Positions 8,034-17,080 are shown, counted from the stretch's first letter. The stretch is 19,024 nucleotides of DNA from Isohypsibius dastychi (GCA_034696485.1 JAQIWT010000501.1:1-19024), one strand, 5' to 3'. The notes: generated by a model from the sequence alone, not told the origin. Program-made: numbers and translations.

Positions 8034-8952
8034 TAGCGGCATCTACAGTCCGTCCCTGATTACAGTGCCGACAGGGTCGGTTTGGATTCAGTTATCCAGT
8101 TCTCAAGCCAGCAACGTGTTTTTATTTTCGAAAAGTATTGCTGAGTCGCAGTGAACTGCGTCGTATTGTTGCATCGTTTTCAATTCTTTGTGTTGGATAT
8201 TTTGATCTTGAAATGGCCGTCTTTGATTCTGTGTTGAATACTCCGTTTTCAGAATGGCCGACTCTTTTGAAACTTCCAAACCGACTTCAATAAGGAAAGA
8301 GGTAATTTTTAGAGCATTGCAAGCCAGTTTGTCCGCCTTCCGGGAATGCAAATTTACAGCAAAATTATTCAAGAATCGAGTATAAATTCCAATATAATGC
8401 GTTGAACAAGAGGAACTGGAAGCAGAGCCTCACGGATGCTTTGTACACTGTTCCCATAAAGCTCCAATCCATCATTGGAAAGTAAACCCACTCAGCTCAG
8501 CGAAAATGAGATGGTGACAGCAGATCAATCAACTCATTTTCAATCATAGCTTTCCCGGGAATTTCCGCGAAAAGTGTATAAGAACAATAATTTATCAATA
8601 CAACTGAATTTGTTTTCTTAAAAGCGGTCGTGCTTATTGAAAATGTAAACAGCAACAAGATACGATGTCCATATTTTTAATCGAAAGTTGCTAATATAGT
8701 TCTCACGGTTTGAGCAAGATCGTTTTTTGCAACTTTCGAATTAGCGTTCTTGATACAGCAGCTATTTCAGTTTCTTTTGTTTCATTATTAAATCCATCCT
8801 ATCAGTAACTAAGATTCAATAAGAAGGACCGAGTGGCCTTCACGCTTCTAACGTGAACCCGTAGGTATTTCAGTTCTAAGTTCGGTCAAGGAGCTTTAAC
8901 AGTAAGATTCAGAAACAAAACGCACGTCAAGGTTATTCTCAAGGTTGTCAAC
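8034..8952. other. Intergenic with a two-copy ~43-bp tandem repeat
   Basis: Around 8188-8275 a 43-bp unit containing GTGTTG(G/A)ATA and AATGGCCG occurs twice. The open minus-strand frame (8103-8372) across it is low complexity and is not proposed as a gene. Nothing else was recognised. Confidence 0.35.
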
Positions 8953-9036
8953 ATGTTCTCAAGAGGGGATGCGGAGAATCAAGAGAACAAAGTCAGTGCT
9001 GTGTCACTTCGCGAAATGGGCTTGGGCGTTTTTAAG
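8953..9036 (+). CDS. Candidate first coding exon
   Basis: ATG in good context (CAACATG) opens 28 codons, MFSRGDAENQENKVSAVSLR then EMGLGVFK, and ends exactly at the donor AAG|GTATGA. The composition looks coding and not repetitive. No partner exon was found with confidence, so the gene is either spread over long introns or is a relic. The NQEN motif vaguely recalls cyclin N-termini, which is not sufficient for a call. Confidence 0.3.
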
Positions 9037-9065
9037 GTATGATTTCAGGTCGAGTTAATGGCGCC

Positions 9066-9135
9066 GACAACTGGACAGCTATAAGAAGAGGTATTTCTTG
9101 AAAAAGTGGGAAATATTAGCGATTTCCATCGTAAG
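9066..9135. repeat. Dispersed repeat, copy 2
   Basis: Matches 4976-5035, starting AACTGGACAGCTATAAGAAG and continuing through AAAAAGTGGGAAATATTAGCG. In the plus strand this copy can be read as QLDSYKKRYFLKKWEILAI before a GTAAGT, so the family may derive from coding DNA. Confidence 0.5.
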
Positions 9136-9663
9136 TGCTCCTTACATTAGATGACGAACATTCTGATGCTATCAAAAAAGTCGGTGACACTGAATCACAA
9201 AATAATTACTTGAGAGGTTTACCGAAATCGGTCGTTGAAATTGAAGCGTGAGCCACTAATTCGGCACTAGAGTTCTGTGTTATTAGTGATGTCGAGTTCC
9301 TTTTCGAAGCAGTTTTTTCTTGAAAACTTCGGCACCATTTTTTATTCAGTGAAGAACGACTGTCTAACATGAGGGTCAACTCGCGCTTCAAAGCTTAGAA
9401 AACAGGAGCACTTCTGATATTTGTTCTTTATGGGCCGAATTTCCAGTTTTATTAGAATGCATGAACAAATACTTTGAAAAACCGGAACATTTCGTGAATT
9501 ATAGAATTTTAAACAAAGAACGCCATCCCGTCATTACGCAATTCGACTACGTTTCAGTTTTCGGTGCATGTAAATGTTTGAACACATTCTTGAGCGCCTG
9601 ATCCAACTTGGATTCCGGTCTAAATTGCAAAATGAATACCGGTAACCGTATTCATTCTACCTT
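9136..9663. other. Intergenic, no gene recognised
   Basis: Only a short minus-strand frame at 9206-9391 with no support. Confidence 0.3.
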
Positions 9664-9990
9664 GTGTTTTCAAATACACGTGCAAGTGCGACGACGTTTG
9701 GTTCAGTGCCCTTGAATTCCTTGTGGGACCACTTGACCGGCATTACTCGACGCTTGACCAGTATCTGTAAAGAAAAGGGCTGTGAGGATATGTGCAGCTC
9801 TCCTAGAGTAAAAAACGCAGTCTGCACCGTACATTCCAGCTTGCTGCGCAGAGTAGCCTTCAGTTCAAAGTGGCAGCAGCGACCAAGTTCAAAACAAGAA
9901 ACCAAGCGAAAAGTTTTTAGGAACATGCTTGACAAATGTGAACAACAAACTCAAATTGCTTTCCAAATAATATTTGTAGGTGCGATTTGA
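9664..9990. other. Open segment on both strands, possible exon
   Basis: The plus frame runs 108 codons from GTG and includes GCEDMCSSPRVKNAVC and LLRRVAFSSKWQQRPSSKQE. The minus frame is also open for 92 codons. There is no ATG, signal peptide, domain or clear splice acceptor. If coding, the plus strand is the better choice. Confidence 0.2.
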
Positions 9991-10866
9991 ATTCTCAAGA
10001 TGTCGAACAAATCGTTGTTGACGACGCGACCTTGTCGGCTCTACTTGTAGCCTGGTCAAGTCACAGTTATGGTATATGGGCTGACGATACTTGATTATAT
10101 TTTATAGAAAACTGAACATTCTGTACAGATCAATGGAACATTTACATGTTTATCTGCCACCGTTTAAAGTAACCGAAATGAAATGGTACAACAATACTTT
10201 TCACGCCCAGGGCGCGCAATAAATACTCATTACTGTGGTGCTCTGATGCCAGAGCACTGAATACTTTTTCAATCTCTGCCATCGAGTTTATGTCTCTCCA
10301 GTTTCTTACCTTTATACGTGGGGACTAAAAAGTTGACAACTAGGCGACCTGCTCAAGTTTGATTCATGTAGAATAAGTTTCTAATGTAAGATGCCAAATG
10401 TTAGTATAAATGAACTCATGAAAGATGTGGTTACGAGTACACATTTCCTGCTCACCAACCGTTATTTACAACGGTATCAGCCTCAAGGGGGTAAGACTTC
10501 AACAGCAGGTTCAATGGCTCGTGTATGACCACCTGGTTTTTCGTTAACTTTCCAATGGGATTCGTTCAAGAAACCACATGGTAACCTGTCTAACTGACTG
10601 TACGAACAAAGTGCAAAGAGAACCTATTTCCGCTATTAAAACGCCTTATTTTGAGATCAGCCAGTTCCTCAAGGAGCCTTTGTTGCTCCATGTACAGTAC
10701 GCGGAATAGATAGGATAACCTATTTGGTACAGCTGGTCAAACAATTTAAATGAAAGTATTAGATGGCCGATGTTAGATTTGCTGAATGGTCTTAGCGAAC
10801 ACAGTGCCATCAGATTGTTTTGTCAATGGTTTGGTTGGCAATGATCATACGGCGTTTTAATTCCAG
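9991..10866. other. Intergenic, no gene recognised
   Basis: Contains a perfect 8-bp stem GTGCTCTG-ATGC-CAGAGCAC near 10238-10257. No coding region was supported. Confidence 0.3.
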
Positions 10867-10950
10867 AGATCGGGGTTGACTGTTGACGGCGACGGTAACT
10901 GCTTCGGCATTTCGTCTGAGCTCCGTGTTGATCATGCCAATCTAATCTAA
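10867..10950 (+). pseudogene. OTU cysteine-protease-like relic
   Basis: After an acceptor-like TTTTAATTCCAG the plus strand reads RSGLTVDGDGNCFGISSEL, then RVDHANLI and TAA. VDGDGNC is the catalytic Cys motif of OTU deubiquitinase-like proteases (normally GDGNC-L/F-F-R-A-I/L-S). The following S-x-EL...D-H-A-x-L matches the family's downstream S-x-EL...NH-x-x-LR. Two residues appear deleted after CF and the frame stops soon after. No other OTU segment, such as the C-terminal His block, was found. It could be a decayed gene or a fragment of an OTU-carrying transposable element. Confidence 0.4.
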
Positions 10951-11559
10951 CTTGCTTTGTTTCCCAGACGCTGCAAGATGTGTTCTATTCAGAGTGCAAA
11001 GTTCAATGTAGTCAATGGCCATAGTGACTGCTTTCTAAACCTGCATGGTTTGTGGCATTCCATCCGCTGGTTTTGCGGAATTATTGTTTTGCTCGTGTGG
11101 TAGAATATTCAAAATGCTGACATCTATCTGCCCCGCTACAGTATTCCTTAGAGACTCTCGGAGTCAGTGCATTCCTACTTTTGCATCATATTGTCCAAAT
11201 GATTATGTTTATTCAACTCCAAGTAGAAGAAACAACTCTAAAAAGAATGAGTGAAAATTGTTGAAAATTACGAAAGTTCGCAGACTCCAGCGAAGTCCAC
11301 TTTTTTGACACATTGTCGAAATTAATTTATTCGAAAAAGCTGAGAATTTCCGAGTACGAATTGCAATTTTCTCTACGTTCTGCCATCGATGATAATAACT
11401 TTTCGATAATGCATCACTTCCGCATCACGTTGGTTGCACCAAAGCGTATGAAGCAAGAACCTTATCACCTTTCTCGTTCTCGTTACCATGTACAAGCCGG
11501 ACGCGCCCCTTCGGGCCGCGTAGCCAGATAACTAAAGAATCACTCAAAATTTCTTTGAA
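10951..11559. other. Intergenic, no gene recognised
   Basis: A plus frame at 11045-11254 and another at 11313-11531 have no domain or splice support. Confidence 0.3.
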
Positions 11560-11800
11560 ATGAAAAAACTGAGTTGCAGAAAAACTGTAAGCTATCTTTG
11601 AGTTTCTCGTAGAAATCTGTCCAGACTGCAGAGTAGGTACTTCAAGCAAAGCATCAAAAACCCATCCCAATCTGTCGATCGCCGGATCTCATCAGTTGTT
11701 TTCGTCACAGACTCCAATTAAATTTTGCCGAATTTTGCTGTTCGGTTTTTCAATGACATCTCAAATAAATTTCGGTGGAAATAAAGATTTCTATACCAGC
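11560..11800 (+). repeat. Diverged duplicated segment, copy 1
   Basis: Shares an ordered series of blocks with 12190-12475: GAAAAAxTGTxAxCTA, CCTGTCCAGA/CTGTCCAGAC, AGGTxCTTCAAxxAA, CxCATTCCxAT/CCCATCCCAAT, TTTTCGTCA/TTTCGTCATT, CCxAATTTT and GTGGxxATAAA. The minus strand is open across part of both copies but no protein was recognised. Confidence 0.5.
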
Positions 11801-12189
11801 TCAACCAAGCGTCAAGGGCACAGGAACTGATCGTTGCAGCAATTCAAGCAAACTTTGTCGCAATTTGGCTGCAAAATTATATCACAGCTCCGCAGGTGTA
11901 ATCTACTGGTAAGTTTTCACAAAATCCTGCAGCTTAACGCGCAACATTCACAGGTCAAATTGTTTTATTAATATTTCTGTTTTCCATTTGCTGAATTCAC
12001 AAAAAAACTGTGTCCAGTTTTCTAACACTTTTCGAGTTCCCTCACATAATATTTAGAATCGCTGTTGAGCCCTTTCTACCGGTAGCATGTAAGTTTATTC
12101 ACGTTTGTTCGAAGGGTAGTTAGTTCTTCAGTAAGAATGATTCCGTTCCGGAACCCGGATTCTGCATTTCAAGCAAACGTTAAAAATGA
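11801..12189. other. Spacer between the duplicated segments
   Basis: AT-rich. CGCAATTTGGCTGCAAAATT near 11858 resembles nearby GCCGAATTTTGCTG motifs, so more copies of the same repeat may be present. No gene was seen. Confidence 0.3.
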
Positions 12190-12475
12190 ATAAATTTGAG
12201 TCGAAGAAAAAGTGTGAACTAAAAACCGTAGGAAATCTTGAAGAAACCTGTCCAGATTAGGTGCTTCAAAGAACGAAAACTCATTCCGATTTGCCGAGTT
12301 AGGTGTTCTGTAATACACTATCCGAAGAAGTGGATTGATATCACCAGCTTTGTTTCGTTCTCCAAAATCTTGTTTCGTCATTAACCCCAGTTCAAGTTCG
12401 CCAAATTTTTGTTGTCTAAACGAGGTTTCAAATTATTTAGGGTGAAATAAATCATAGTGGTTTCTAGGAAATGGC
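12190..12475 (+). repeat. Diverged duplicated segment, copy 2
   Basis: Partner of 11560-11800 in the same orientation, about 640 bp further on, with many substitutions and small indels, implying an old duplication or two members of a dispersed family. Confidence 0.5.
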
Positions 12476-12584
12476 TATAGCCGTCATAAGACCCTGTTTT
12501 ACTCCTTTCATTTTTTTGATGAAGTAGGTCCCTGGTTATCAAAACGGACGAAAGCCGGTCTTTTTTCAAATTTTATTGTATCAG

Positions 12585-12691
12585 TAATTGGTGTGATCGA
12601 TACCGGAAAGCTCAGTCTGCCCTCGCCGTCGAGGACAGCGGAGTTCACTGAGCCCAGCAAGCTGGATTACAAAGCAAGCAAGGATCCTAAG
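12585..12691 (+). CDS. Candidate internal exon
   Basis: A pyrimidine-rich acceptor (TTTTATTGTATCAG) is followed by 35 in-frame codons, including TGKLSLPSPSRTAEFTEPSK and LDYKASKDPK, ending at donor AAG|GTATGA. The same donor sequence ends the candidate exon at 8953-9036. The peptide is hydrophilic and was not recognised. Phases (1-nt overhang in, 0 out) do not allow direct joining to that exon. Confidence 0.3.
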
Positions 12692-12698
12692 GTATGAG

Positions 12699-12803
12699 AT
12701 GACTTCAAATCTTGAACATTACCCAAGCAACGAATTATATCAAGAATCCTTGATCGACCATCTAAACTCAACTTTTTTGAATTTCAAGAGCTACCTCAGG
12801 TAG
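12699..12803 (+). pseudogene. Paralogous coding relic, copy 1
   Basis: ATG-to-TAG frame of 34 residues containing ELYQESLIDHLNSTFLNFKS. The same motif recurs at 13272-13335 as ESxLIDHLISSYLNFKN with mainly conservative changes, which points to shared protein-coding ancestry. The frame overlaps a possible donor (CTCAG|GTAGCT). The family was not recognised. Confidence 0.35.
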
Positions 12804-12964
12804 CTCCAGTACTCTTGATTATATTTTTGAAGTTGCAAAAAGCTTCTCATGTGTATGGAATAGCTTAGTTTTCGTTTTTCGTGTTACGGTCAACATGGCC
12901 ACACAAATTCAAAGACCGATTTAGTCAGCTTTGCAAATGAGAAATCTCCGCAGTTAATTTGAAA

Positions 12965-13129
12965 ATGGTGGCGGCAGTAGCTGGAAAGGGACGCCGTAAG
13001 GGCGACTATAACGGAACAGCGGGTTCAGGTGCACTATTATTTCACCCTACTTTATATCGATATGCAAAGGGTGTAGTGACTTGTTCAAACCAAACGTCGC
13101 TGATTATTTGGCATTTCAGTGTAAAATAG
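12965..13129 (+). CDS. Small open frame, uncertain
   Basis: ATG (context GAAAATGG) opens 54 codons starting MVAAVAGKGRRKGDYNGTAG and ending TAG. An acceptor-like TCTCCGCAG lies just upstream, and a possible donor GTGCAC lies inside. No domain or homologue was recognised. Confidence 0.25.
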   Translation: MVAAVAGKGRRKGDYNGTAGSGALLFHPTLYRYAKGVVTCSNQTSLIIWHFSVK

Positions 13130-13163
13130 CCAGCGAACTGTGCTTTAAAACTATACCTACCAG

Positions 13164-13399
13164 GCGTTTCCATGGGCCCACTTCCTCATGATTGCCCACG
13201 CTTTACACCGTTGGTATAACATGGAGCAGATGGGTTCGAAAATGATGGCTGAATCAGTTAGCTATTTCAAAGAATTTGAATCTGCTTGATTGACCATCTA
13301 ATCTCAAGTTATTTGAATTTCAAGAACTATAAGGGAATCCTGGTTGTCATGGGCAACAGGAAACGACCTAATCAAGAAGTAGGAGTCAATATTGAATGA
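13164..13399 (+). pseudogene. Paralogous coding relic, copy 2, frameshifted
   Basis: After an acceptor-like CTATACCTACCAG the frame reads AFPWAHFLMIAHALHRWYNM and continues MMAESVSYFKEFES before TGA at 13287-13289. Compared with copy 1, two extra bases (TG) sit just before this point. The next frame carries LIDHLISSYLNFKNYKGILV to a TGA at 13397-13399. The composition is protein-like and the paralogous match spans the break, so this is probably a broken gene or a gene with a sequence error. The function is unknown. Confidence 0.4.
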
Positions 13400-13575
13400 C
13401 TAGATGCGGAAAATAGAACACATCGAGTCGCATATATAGGTATAATTTTTTTCATTATCTCGAAGCAAACATGAGAAGCGCTGTTTCGATAACAATGTCA
13501 TCATCAGCCACGGTATAAAATATTACGAACACGAGTTTGCTGATCTCATTTGCTTTGTTTACAAATCTTTTCACA

Positions 13576-14784
13576 ATGTATTCAGTTCAGCATAAGAAAT
13601 TTGTGATCGACGGGCACGAAGGCACGAAGGAACGCTAAGATATACCGTCGAAGAGTGCATCGCCAAATGCAGGAATGGGATGATATTGAGAGCGCGAGTT
13701 GTTGAATGGCCACATCCTGGCGGACCGGAATTCCTTGCCATCAAGCAACTGAAAGGCAGTTTAAATAGTGGAACGTTTGACAAAGAATTCGGGAAACAAA
13801 AAACAAATCGATTATCTTGAGAAGCTGAGACATCCAAACGTCCTCAGGTACTACACAGTGTTCAAACTGGAGTCAGCGTCGGACCTGGAAACCAACAAGA
13901 TCTGCATAGTTATGGAATACTCTACAGGTGAGAATAATCATTGCCTTTGCGTGATGATGGTTTTTGCGACAAGGCATATTTTCAGCTGCTCTTGGGAAAG
14001 TTTTTAGAATTCCAGAGCCGATATACCTCACGATTCAACTTGTTTATGGGCTCTCGTATATCCATTCCAATGGAATCGTTCATTTTGACCTCAAACCGGC
14101 AAATATTCTGGTTGTGGAAGAAGTATGCGAAACACTGCAGCTCAAAATATGTGATTTGGATGAATCTGTCATCGTTGGTGAAGAAAACAACGGTGCGATC
14201 GACATCAAGGATTTCAAGGATGAAAAATCTTATTATATCAAGGAGTTTCTCCAGTTTACGAAGATACCGCATTTACTAGAACTCGAAGTGCATATTTTTT
14301 GGGGTCGCAGAAAATTTAAAGGGATACTACCCTACGAAAATTTCTTCAGGTTCCAGAATTTACGTAGATTAGACATTCCCATTGACCCAACCAATACGAT
14401 GACTTTCAGAGACTGGGAGCATTCTACGTTTATTTCGACAGATGCAACAGAAAACCCACCGAGTGAATTTGGCGAAGGAGAGTTATGGGAGCTGAAAGGA
14501 AATGGCTACTGGTATCGCAACATCTCGTCCCGGAAATGGTATCGTCCAGGAGCATATACTCGACGGTAAATGCACAAAGTGTTTTATAAATCAAATTTCA
14601 AGGTCCCTTGATATGCGCCACAGAACCCAAGCTTGCAGTACTAAGCTTTGTTTAGTATATCATTTTGCTAAACCGTATTCTCTCTTTTAGTGACACCAAT
14701 CAACCAACAAGAGAAATCGAGAACGGGGAAGAAGACACAACGGGGAGTCCAAGAAAACGGTTGCATGTGTGCGAGAGAGACTGA
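13576..14784 (+). pseudogene. Protein kinase with two frame breaks
   Basis: Plus-strand kinase starting at ATG 13576 (MYSVQHKKFVIDG). The frame is broken by an 8-bp tandem duplication (GGCACGAA twice, 13613-13628) and by a six-A run at 13798-13803. Allowing for both, the N-lobe reads through: a degenerate Gly loop (CRNGMILRARV), the ATP-binding Lys in FLAIKQL, helix C (DKEFGKQ...), LRHPNVLRYY and the hinge region ICIVMEYST. A 58-nt intron (13928-13985, GTGAGA...TTTTCAG) joins in phase 1 to [31 protein letters not shown] (HRD is HFD, Asp kept) and [10 protein letters not shown] (DFG is DLD). Beyond this the C-lobe is not recognisable; another frame shows [12 protein letters not shown], like an activation segment. 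A possible last intron (14566-14690, GTAAAT...TCTTTTAG) leads to a TGA at 14782-14784. Missing motifs suggest weak or no catalysis. Confidence 0.65.
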
Positions 14785-15330
14785 CGTTTTCGAGGCTTGA
14801 AAGTGGTCTGACTGTCACCTCTGCTGAAAAGACGACTTATTAGTCCGGCCCCAAACCCAGATGTTAAATTTTCTGTTTTGAAACGAGCGGCGTTTTATAA
14901 CAGCTGCCATTCCTTGAGCTTCAGTAATTTTGTTTGAAAATGTTGTTTTCCCACTTCGGTACTGTGTGTGCGAAATTGTTGATTTGGGCAACAATATGAC
15001 CAAACATCAGTGCTGAGGATGACACTGATGACAATGTTGCTGACACTTGCTTATCGAACACAAACTTTTCTTGAAGTGAGATTCTGCAAACTTCATACTC
15101 ATTTCACAATACGAGAATCAATTTGGAGGTAAAAAAACAGAGATTGTGAACCACAGGGTTCAGAAAAATAGATTTTGTAACCTGGAGCAAAGTCTCGGCG
15201 GGTCTCCGCTTCGTCTGTTTTTTTAAACCACTGAAGAAGCCCGGGTTACACCAAAATTTCATACCACCCCAGTAGAACCGAGCATCCACAAAAGGTCACC
15301 ACTAGCAAACAGGAGAAATCGCGAGGATCA
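14785..15330. other. Intergenic, no gene recognised
   Basis: Flank between the kinase and the repeat block. The short minus frames at 14815-15003 and 15104-15289 are unsupported. Confidence 0.35.
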
Positions 15331-15627
15331 TCACTATCTATTAACTAGGTTCACGTGTCCGTGACTTCCGCGCCCCTCTTTTCGATTGGTCCATTTCAAA
15401 TTTTGTACGATTTGTGATTGGCTGATTTTGTAATTTCCAATTCTGATTGGTCGTAGTTGGCGAACCCGGACCGCCGTTCAGGAATTAATGGCCCGGTCTC
15501 TCTGCGACTCAGCCAGCGACGTTAAGCTCTCAAAACTGTCAAAAACTGCCAATAATTTTAGCAAGGACCCACAGAACACCGCCCAAAAACCCATGCACTG
15601 AGGGATGTTTATCCCTCAGTACACATG
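15331..15627 (+). repeat. ~297-bp repeat module, copy A
   Basis: Starts TCACTATCTATTA and ends in the CTGAGGGAT hairpin. Copy B begins 711 bp downstream in the same orientation with the same order of blocks: CACGTG, three ATTGG, CAGCGACGT, AAGGACCCACA, CCGCCCAAAA and CTGAGGGAT. The two are clearly homologous but diverged. They could be LTR-like or part of a tandem array; no retroelement coding sequence was seen. Confidence 0.75.
15352..15451 (+). promoter_or_regulatory. CACGTG plus triple ATTGG (CCAAT) array, copy A
   Basis: CACGTG at 15352 and GATTGG at 15384, 15416 and 15445, giving start-to-start spacings of 32, 32 and 29 bp. ATTGG is the reverse of the CCAAT box bound by NF-Y. Function is inferred from spacing conserved with copy B. 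Confidence 0.55.
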
Positions 15628-15747
15628 TACAGAGATGTACTGAGGGTTTCTAACCCTTCATCGTCCCTCAATACACATATACACATATACAGAGATGTAC
15701 TGAGGGTTTCTAACCCTTCAGTATAAATGTCCAGGGGGGGGGGGAAC

Positions 15748-15830
15748 CCATAAAAACTATCAAACTTTGCACATAATTTCGGCAAGGATCCACAAATCTA
15801 CTCCCAAAAACTCATGTACTGAGGGTTGGA
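15748..15830 (+). repeat. Partial third copy of the repeat module
   Basis: AAACT...CAAACTTTGCACATAATTTC followed by GCAAGGATCCACAAATC and CCCAAAAACTCATGTACTGAG matches 15527-15609 and 16233-16317. It contains only the last third of the module, without the ATTGG boxes. Confidence 0.65.
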
Positions 15831-16010
15831 AATCCCTCAGTATATGTGTTCTGACGGATGAAATTCATTCAGTACATCTGTCCCTCAGTACATACGATTC
15901 AGCGGGTACAAAAAGAAAACAGTAGCGTTTGTGAATATACTGTATACTCTACCATTCAAAACACTGATTAATCAACTGTGGCCTTCACAATGTATCGCAC
16001 AAAAAAGTCT

Positions 16011-16045
16011 GTCGCGCCGCGTAGAGGCGCGCGCTGGCTCGTCAC
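16011..16045 (+). repeat. GCGCCGCGTAGAGGCGC repeat, copy 1
   Basis: GCGCCGCGTAGAGGCGCGCG followed by CTGGCTCGTCACT is repeated almost identically at 17048-17080. It is GC-rich and partly palindromic, and it forms the left edge of module copy B. Confidence 0.7.
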
Positions 16046-16338
16046 TATCTATTACTTGGGTTCACGTGTCCGACACAACCGCGCCCGTCGCTTTGATTGG
16101 TCACTTTTGAAATTTATTCGACTTTTGATTGGTTGATTTTTAAACTTTCAAATCTGATTGGTGGAAGGTGGGGAACCTACACAACTGTACAAAAATAAAT
16201 GATCAGGTTGCTCTGCGTTTCGGTCAGCGACGTCAACCTTACAAAACTCTCGAAATTTGCACAAAATTTCGCCAAGAACCCACAAATCTCCGCCCAAAAT
16301 CTCATGTACTGAGGGATTTTCATCGTTCAATACACATG
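16042..16338 (+). repeat. ~297-bp repeat module, copy B
   Basis: Second full copy of the module at 15331-15627, same orientation, with many substitutions. Internal motif spacing is unchanged. Confidence 0.75.
16063..16162 (+). promoter_or_regulatory. CACGTG plus triple ATTGG (CCAAT) array, copy B
   Basis: CACGTG at 16063 and GATTGGT at 16095, 16127 and 16156, giving spacings of 32, 32 and 29 bp, identical to copy A although the sequence between the boxes has diverged. A TATA-like AAAAATAAATG follows at about 16190. Confidence 0.55.
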
Positions 16339-16467
16339 TACTGAGGGATATTAAATCCTCAGTTCACATGTACTGAACGATTCTGATCCCTCAGTACACA
16401 TATACTGAACCATTTCCATCACTCAGTACACATGTACAGAGGGATTTCTATACCTCAGTACAAACAA

Positions 16468-16975
16468 TCCAGGCCAGCCTACGACAATTCGAGCCCAACC
16501 AAGCCACGCTGACCCCAGCCCAGCCCACGAAAGGCGTGAATCGAACCTACCCGAGGAAAGCTCAGCAAATCATTAGCCAAACCGGAACCCAATCCAGGTT
16601 GGAGCCAAAGCGGAGCCAACACCAAGCCCAGCATACAGTAGAGCAAGCCAAACCGAGAAAAACCAGTCCATATCATGCCATGCCAAAACAAAAACAAAGC
16701 CAAGCTAAAACCAAGCCTAATCTCAAATCGAAATCGAACCAAAAATCGAGCCAAACTAGGCAGAGAAAACACAAAACAAAACAAGCCCTCACCCAAACCC
16801 AGCCAAGCCTAGCCGAGCCTACCCTGAAGCCTCTACCAAGACGATATAAAACCATCCCCGTCTAGGCCAGGAGAATGCAAGCAAAGTCAAGCCGGGCAGT
16901 ATCAACCAAACCGAAGCAAAACTAAGCTGAACCGAGCGAAAACCAAACCAAGCCAAGCTCAATAGATCCAAGCAG
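16468..16975. repeat. AAGCC-type low-complexity repeat
   Basis: About 500 bp of degenerate AAGCC/AACCG/CAGCC pentamer-like DNA, G-poor on the plus strand. Long open frames on both strands are a by-product of the composition and are not genes. Confidence 0.75.
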
Positions 16976-17047
16976 AAAACCCTCGGACTCAATGTCTGGT
17001 TCCATAAAATTGGTAGGGCTTTGTTTCTAGGGACGCGTTAAGGTCAG

Positions 17048-17080
17048 CGCCGCGTAGAGGCGCACGCTGGCTCGTCACTC
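17048..17080 (+). repeat. GCGCCGCGTAGAGGCGC repeat, copy 2
   Basis: Near-identical to 16011-16045 (one change, GCGC to GCAC, in the second half). It ends about 20 bp before the acceptor of the orphan GPCR exon. Confidence 0.7.

Larger units (their letters stand above)
15597..16463. repeat. Hairpin minisatellite, TGTACTGAGGGAT...ATCCCTCAGTACA
   Basis: Units of roughly 30-40 bp in three clusters (15597-15725, 15814-15895, 16304-16463). Each pairs TACTGAGGGAT with ATCCCTCAGTA around a short loop, often followed by CACATGTAC, itself palindromic. A run of 11 G lies at 15734-15744. Confidence 0.75.

Noticed and set aside
10238-10257. GTGCTCTG...CAGAGCAC stem as a histone-type 3' stem-loop
   Set aside because: The sequence does not match the histone stem-loop consensus and no histone gene is nearby.
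16525-16560. tRNA T-arm-like GGTTCGATTC on the minus strand
   Set aside because: No acceptor stem, D-arm or anticodon arm fits, and it lies in low-complexity repeat.
16479-16865. Open frames of 105-109 codons on both strands
   Set aside because: They result from the AAGCC-like composition; the translations are low complexity.
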